The notes under the pieces were generated by a model. The model was not told the origin of the DNA, ran no database searches, and saw only the letters and a program-made list of their open reading frames with translations. 16,202 nucleotides of DNA, taken from Candidatus Aenigmatarchaeota archaeon. Its GTDB lineage: Archaea > Aenigmatarchaeota > Aenigmatarchaeia > GW2011-AR5 > WALA01. The stretch covers positions 1 to 16,202 of the forward strand of contig WALQ01000032.1 of the NCBI GenBank assembly GCA_015522745.1, given 5' to 3'. A program made the position numbers and the translations under genes. Shown here piece by piece: positions 13,781 through 16,202 of the stretch. Numbering within the stretch: the first letter of the stretch is position 1; the number at the start of each line of letters is the position of its first letter.

Positions 13781-15807
13781 TTGTTATCAAGTCGGTTGAC
13801 GTTACAAAAGCAAAACGAATTGTCGTGACATCGGCGCTGCCATATGTCAACGGCGTGAAGCATCTCGGAAATCTCACAGGGTCCATACTTCCCGCTGACG
13901 TCTTTCACAGATTCCTGGATCTTTTCAACGTTGAGAACATTTACATATGCGGTACGGACGAACACGGAACGCCCTCTGAGGTCTCTGCCATGAAAGAGGG
14001 AATGGACGTGAAGGCGTACTGCGACAAGTACCACGAAATTCAAAAGAGCATATACAAAAAATGGAACATTGATTTCACGCACTTTGGGCGAACGTCCACG
14101 AAGGAAAACGAAGAGATAACGCAAGATCTCTTCCTCCGAATGTACAAGAACGGCTATATACTTGAGAAGGAAATGACCATACCATATTGCAATCACGACA
14201 AGATGTACCTTCCGGACAGATTCATAGAAGGAACGTGCCCTTACTGTGGGTACGAGCACGCCAAAGGTGATCAATGCGAGAAGTGCGGGCACCTTCTCGA
14301 CCCAGAGGAGCTCATTAATCCGCACTGCACAATTTGCGGTGGAACGGACATCGTATTCAAGAAAAAGAAGCATCTGTTCCTCGATTTCTCAAAGCTTCAA
14401 GGTCGGCTCGAAGAGTGGATAAAGTCCAACGACCACTGGCCGAGCAACACGAGGAATTTCGCCCTCGGTTGGATGAAGTCGGGACTTCGTCCGAGATGCA
14501 TAACGAGAAACCTAAACTGGGGGATACACGTTCCGTTGAAAGGATACGAAGACCTCGTGTTTTACGTTTGGTTCGATGCGCCAATCGGCTACATATCGAT
14601 AACGAAAGAATGGTGCAAGTCGGATGATGAGCTCGAGAAGTGGTGGAATTCTGATTCACTGATTTATCATTTTCTCGGGAAGGACAACATACCGTTTCAC
14701 ACGATATTCTGGCCGGGAATGCTCATGGCCGCCGGAAAGTACACACTGCCGTACTACGTTGCCGGATACGAGTATTTGAATTGGAACGGCGGAAAATTTT
14801 CCACGTCGCTTGGAAATGGGCTCTTCACGGACGAGGCGCTCGAACTTTTCCCGGCCGACTACTGGAGATTCTACCTGGTGTCGATACTACCCGAGACGAA
14901 GGACTCGAATTTCTCCTGGGATGATTTCAAGAAAAAGATAAACGGCGAGCTCCTCGGGAATTACGGGAACTTGTTTTACAGAATAGTTTATTTCATAAAG
15001 TCGAAATTCGGTGGCATCGTTCCGGATGCGGAGCTCGGCGACGACGAAAGGAAATTCATGGAAGCATTTGAAAATCGGCTCGACGAACTCGTTAAGTCCG
15101 TTTCAAACGTTCGCCTCCGTGAATCACTGCGCATAGTCATGTCCATGGCGCGCGACCTAAACCAGTACTTCCAGGAGAGAAAACCGTGGGCCTCCGATGA
15201 TGAGAGCTCGAAAAGGACCCTTTACTTCTCGGTAAATGTCATGAGAATGATAACGCAGCTCCTGAGACCTTTCGTTCCATCAATATCCGATCGGGCGATG
15301 AAAATGCTAAACGCGGAGGGCGTCGAATGGAAAAAGTTCACGGAATTCACGATTCGCCCCGGGCACAAGATATCGAATGTCGAGCACTTGCTCGAACCAA
15401 TAAGTCAAGATGAGATAGAAAGGGCGAAAAAGTACAGGAGCAAATACTCAAAGAGTGATGATAAAAAGAAAAGAGGCGGTAGCATGGAAATACCATTTGA
15501 AGAATTTTCCAAGTTGGACCTTCGCGTTGGAAAGGTCATCTCTGTCGAGGACCATCCAAACGCCGAAAGGCTGTACCTTGTCACGGTTGATTTTGGCAGC
15601 GAGAAGAGAAGGCTCGTCGCCGGGCTGAAGAAGTACTACTCCAAGGACGAGCTTCTCGGAAAGAAAATAATCGTTGTTATGAACCTCGAACAGAAGGAGA
15701 TACGCGGTATAAAGAGCGAAGGAATGCTCCTTGCGGCGGACGACGGTGAGACGGTGTCCTTGCTCACGGTGGACCGCGACGTCGAGCTCGGGTCAAAAAT
15801 CAGATAA
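13777..15807 (+). CDS. metG: Methionyl-tRNA synthetase with C-terminal tRNA-binding domain
   Basis: Class Ia synthetase charging initiator and elongator tRNA-Met. From GTG at 13777 the product is 676 aa. Features: VTSALPYVNG at 17-26, the HIGH equivalent HLGN at 29-32, a two-knuckle zinc insertion with CPYC 154-157, CEKC 167-170 and CTIC 184-187, the WFDAPIGY pocket at 265-272, and the KMSKS equivalent KFSTS at 340-344. An anticodon-binding helical domain spans about 380-545, then a Lys-rich linker. Residues 570-676 form an OB-fold tRNA-binding domain (FSKLDLRVGKV, HPNAERLY, EIRGIKSEGML) like Trbp111. The GTG overlaps the trpS stop as GTGA, and no SD lies upstream of it; GAGGTGAT itself spans the start, so the true start could differ by a few codons. 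Confidence 0.95.
   Translation: MIVIKSVDVTKAKRIVVTSALPYVNGVKHLGNLTGSILPADVFHRFLDLFNVENIYICGTDEHGTPSEVSAMKEGMDVKAYCDKYHEIQKSIYKKWNIDFTHFGRTSTKENEEITQDLFLRMYKNGYILEKEMTIPYCNHDKMYLPDRFIEGTCPYCGYEHAKGDQCEKCGHLLDPEELINPHCTICGGTDIVFKKKKHLFLDFSKLQGRLEEWIKSNDHWPSNTRNFALGWMKSGLRPRCITRNLNWGIHVPLKGYEDLVFYVWFDAPIGYISITKEWCKSDDELEKWWNSDSLIYHFLGKDNIPFHTIFWPGMLMAAGKYTLPYYVAGYEYLNWNGGKFSTSLGNGLFTDEALELFPADYWRFYLVSILPETKDSNFSWDDFKKKINGELLGNYGNLFYRIVYFIKSKFGGIVPDAELGDDERKFMEAFENRLDELVKSVSNVRLRESLRIVMSMARDLNQYFQERKPWASDDESSKRTLYFSVNVMRMITQLLRPFVPSISDRAMKMLNAEGVEWKKFTEFTIRPGHKISNVEHLLEPISQDEIERAKKYRSKYSKSDDKKKRGGSMEIPFEEFSKLDLRVGKVISVEDHPNAERLYLVTVDFGSEKRRLVAGLKKYYSKDELLGKKIIVVMNLEQKEIRGIKSEGMLLAADDGETVSLLTVDRDVELGSKIR
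15473..15486 (+). promoter_or_regulatory. Possible internal ribosome site before the MetRS tRNA-binding domain
   Basis: GAGGCGGT (15473-15480) precedes an in-frame ATG at 15484 that begins MEIPFEEF, the usual N-terminus of free-standing Trbp111-like proteins. Initiation here would yield a 107-aa stand-alone tRNA-binding protein. It may be a relic of a gene fusion or functional. Confidence 0.35.
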
Positions 15808-15809
15808 CG

Positions 15810-15817
15810 TTTAAAAA
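15810..15817 (+). promoter_or_regulatory. TATA box of the padR-like gene
   Basis: TTTAAAAA, beginning three bases after the metG stop, is centred 25.5 bases before the ATG at 15839, in the context AGTTATG and without an SD: a leaderless promoter. It overlaps no coding sequence. Confidence 0.7.
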
Positions 15818-15838
15818 CTTTTGCGCTTCTTTATAGTT

Positions 15839-16189
15839 ATGTCTACTAATCGACACATTTCGTTCGACCGCAACCACGGGTTTCTGGAGATGCAGATACT
15901 CTGGGTTCTTCACAAACACCCGTCGTACGGGTACGAGCTCATGAAAACGCTTTCGGAGCTCAAGGGGAAGAAAATAACGCAGGGCACCGTGTACCCGACG
16001 CTTGCGAAACTCGAAAAGAGCGGCCTTTTGAAATCGAAGAAAGACGGAAAACGGATAGTTTATTCGATAACGAAGAAAGGCGAACGAACGGCGAAAATAA
16101 TGTGCGAGGATTTCAGCAAGATGTTCATGGGGATATTCCGCGAGTTCGTCTGCTCAAAATGCAAGGTGAATAGAAATGCTAAAAATTGA
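15839..16189 (+). CDS. PadR-family transcriptional regulator
   Basis: A 116-aa winged-helix DNA-binding protein. The PadR core runs from about residue 14 to 85: GFLEMQILWVLHKHPSYGYEL, then ITQGTVYPTLAKLEKSGLL (the recognition helix region, 46-64) and the wing KKDGKRIVYSITKKG (67-81). PadR proteins are usually repressors that respond to small molecules or stress. The C-terminal part is short and ends with CSKC at 105-108, a possible metal or redox site that is not part of the basic PadR fold. The ATG at 15839 is chosen because of the leaderless promoter; an upstream in-frame start at 15821 would overlap its box. The stop overlaps the next gene's start by 14 bases, so it probably regulates the transporter operon it leads. 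Confidence 0.88.
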   Translation: MSTNRHISFDRNHGFLEMQILWVLHKHPSYGYELMKTLSELKGKKITQGTVYPTLAKLEKSGLLKSKKDGKRIVYSITKKGERTAKIMCEDFSKMFMGIFREFVCSKCKVNRNAKN

Positions 16190-16202
16190 AGACCTACACG
16201 TC
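16176..16202 (+). CDS. 5' end of a probable ABC-transporter ATPase (partial)
   Basis: Only nine codons are in the window: ATG at 16176 reads MLKIEDLHV, the typical opening of ABC ATP-binding subunits (including SufC-like ones). AAGGTGA (16163-16169) lies six bases upstream as SD. It overlaps the padR-like gene, and PadR-ABC pairs are common. Nine residues cannot identify the substrate. Confidence 0.5.

Noticed and set aside
13768..14373. 201-codon minus-strand frame opposite metG
   Set aside because: The plus strand encodes a clear MetRS here; the antisense frame shows no family features.

Overview
This window looks like a piece of an archaeal chromosome. The case rests on a UPF0282-family metallo-beta-lactamase protein (an archaeal family), a NurA nuclease, a eukaryal/archaeal-type tryptophanyl-tRNA synthetase, AT-rich TATA-like boxes about 25 bp upstream of start codons, and mixed leaderless and GGAGGTGA-type Shine-Dalgarno (SD) starts. 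The genes are tightly packed with short overlaps. One aminoacyl-tRNA synthetase (AspRS) is of bacterial type. This could fit a small-genome lineage such as a DPANN archaeon, but I cannot assign a taxon from the sequence alone.

Layout, left to right. 6-866 encodes the UPF0282 protein. 867-1307 is an AT-rich non-coding stretch with a 15-bp direct repeat, two copies of a 10-bp palindrome and a bipartite hairpin; it leads into ftsZ (1308-2432), which ends in a hairpin plus T-run terminator. 2470-2660 is non-coding but unusually structured: three perfect 7-bp hairpins, a 10-of-11-bp outer stem and a recurring CCACAC motif, ending in a T-run. I propose it as an uncharacterised small RNA. A leaderless operon follows: rhomboid protease, RNase HII and a small membrane protein (2696-4239). 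On the minus strand, converging on it, are aspS and a DUF218/YdcF-like gene (6404 down to 4232). A palindromic TATA box at 6446-6453 appears to drive aspS leftward and a rightward operon of a 67-aa membrane protein, RNase Z and a 623-aa protein that joins a 12-helix amino-acid-permease-like transporter to a methyltransferase domain.

The right part holds an unrecognised 199-aa protein (minus), a second rhomboid (plus), NurA (minus), a divergent methyltransferase-like protein of unknown function, trpS, metG with a C-terminal tRNA-binding domain, a PadR-like regulator, and the first nine codons of a probable ABC-transporter ATPase cut by the window edge.

The common theme is informational: tRNA maturation (RNase Z), tRNA charging (Asp, Trp, Met), DNA/RNA processing (RNase HII, NurA) and division (FtsZ), mixed with membrane proteins of unclear role. 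No CRISPR array, insertion sequence, tRNA or rRNA was seen. The items most worth follow-up are the structured RNA after ftsZ, the transporter-methyltransferase fusion, and the promoter pattern.
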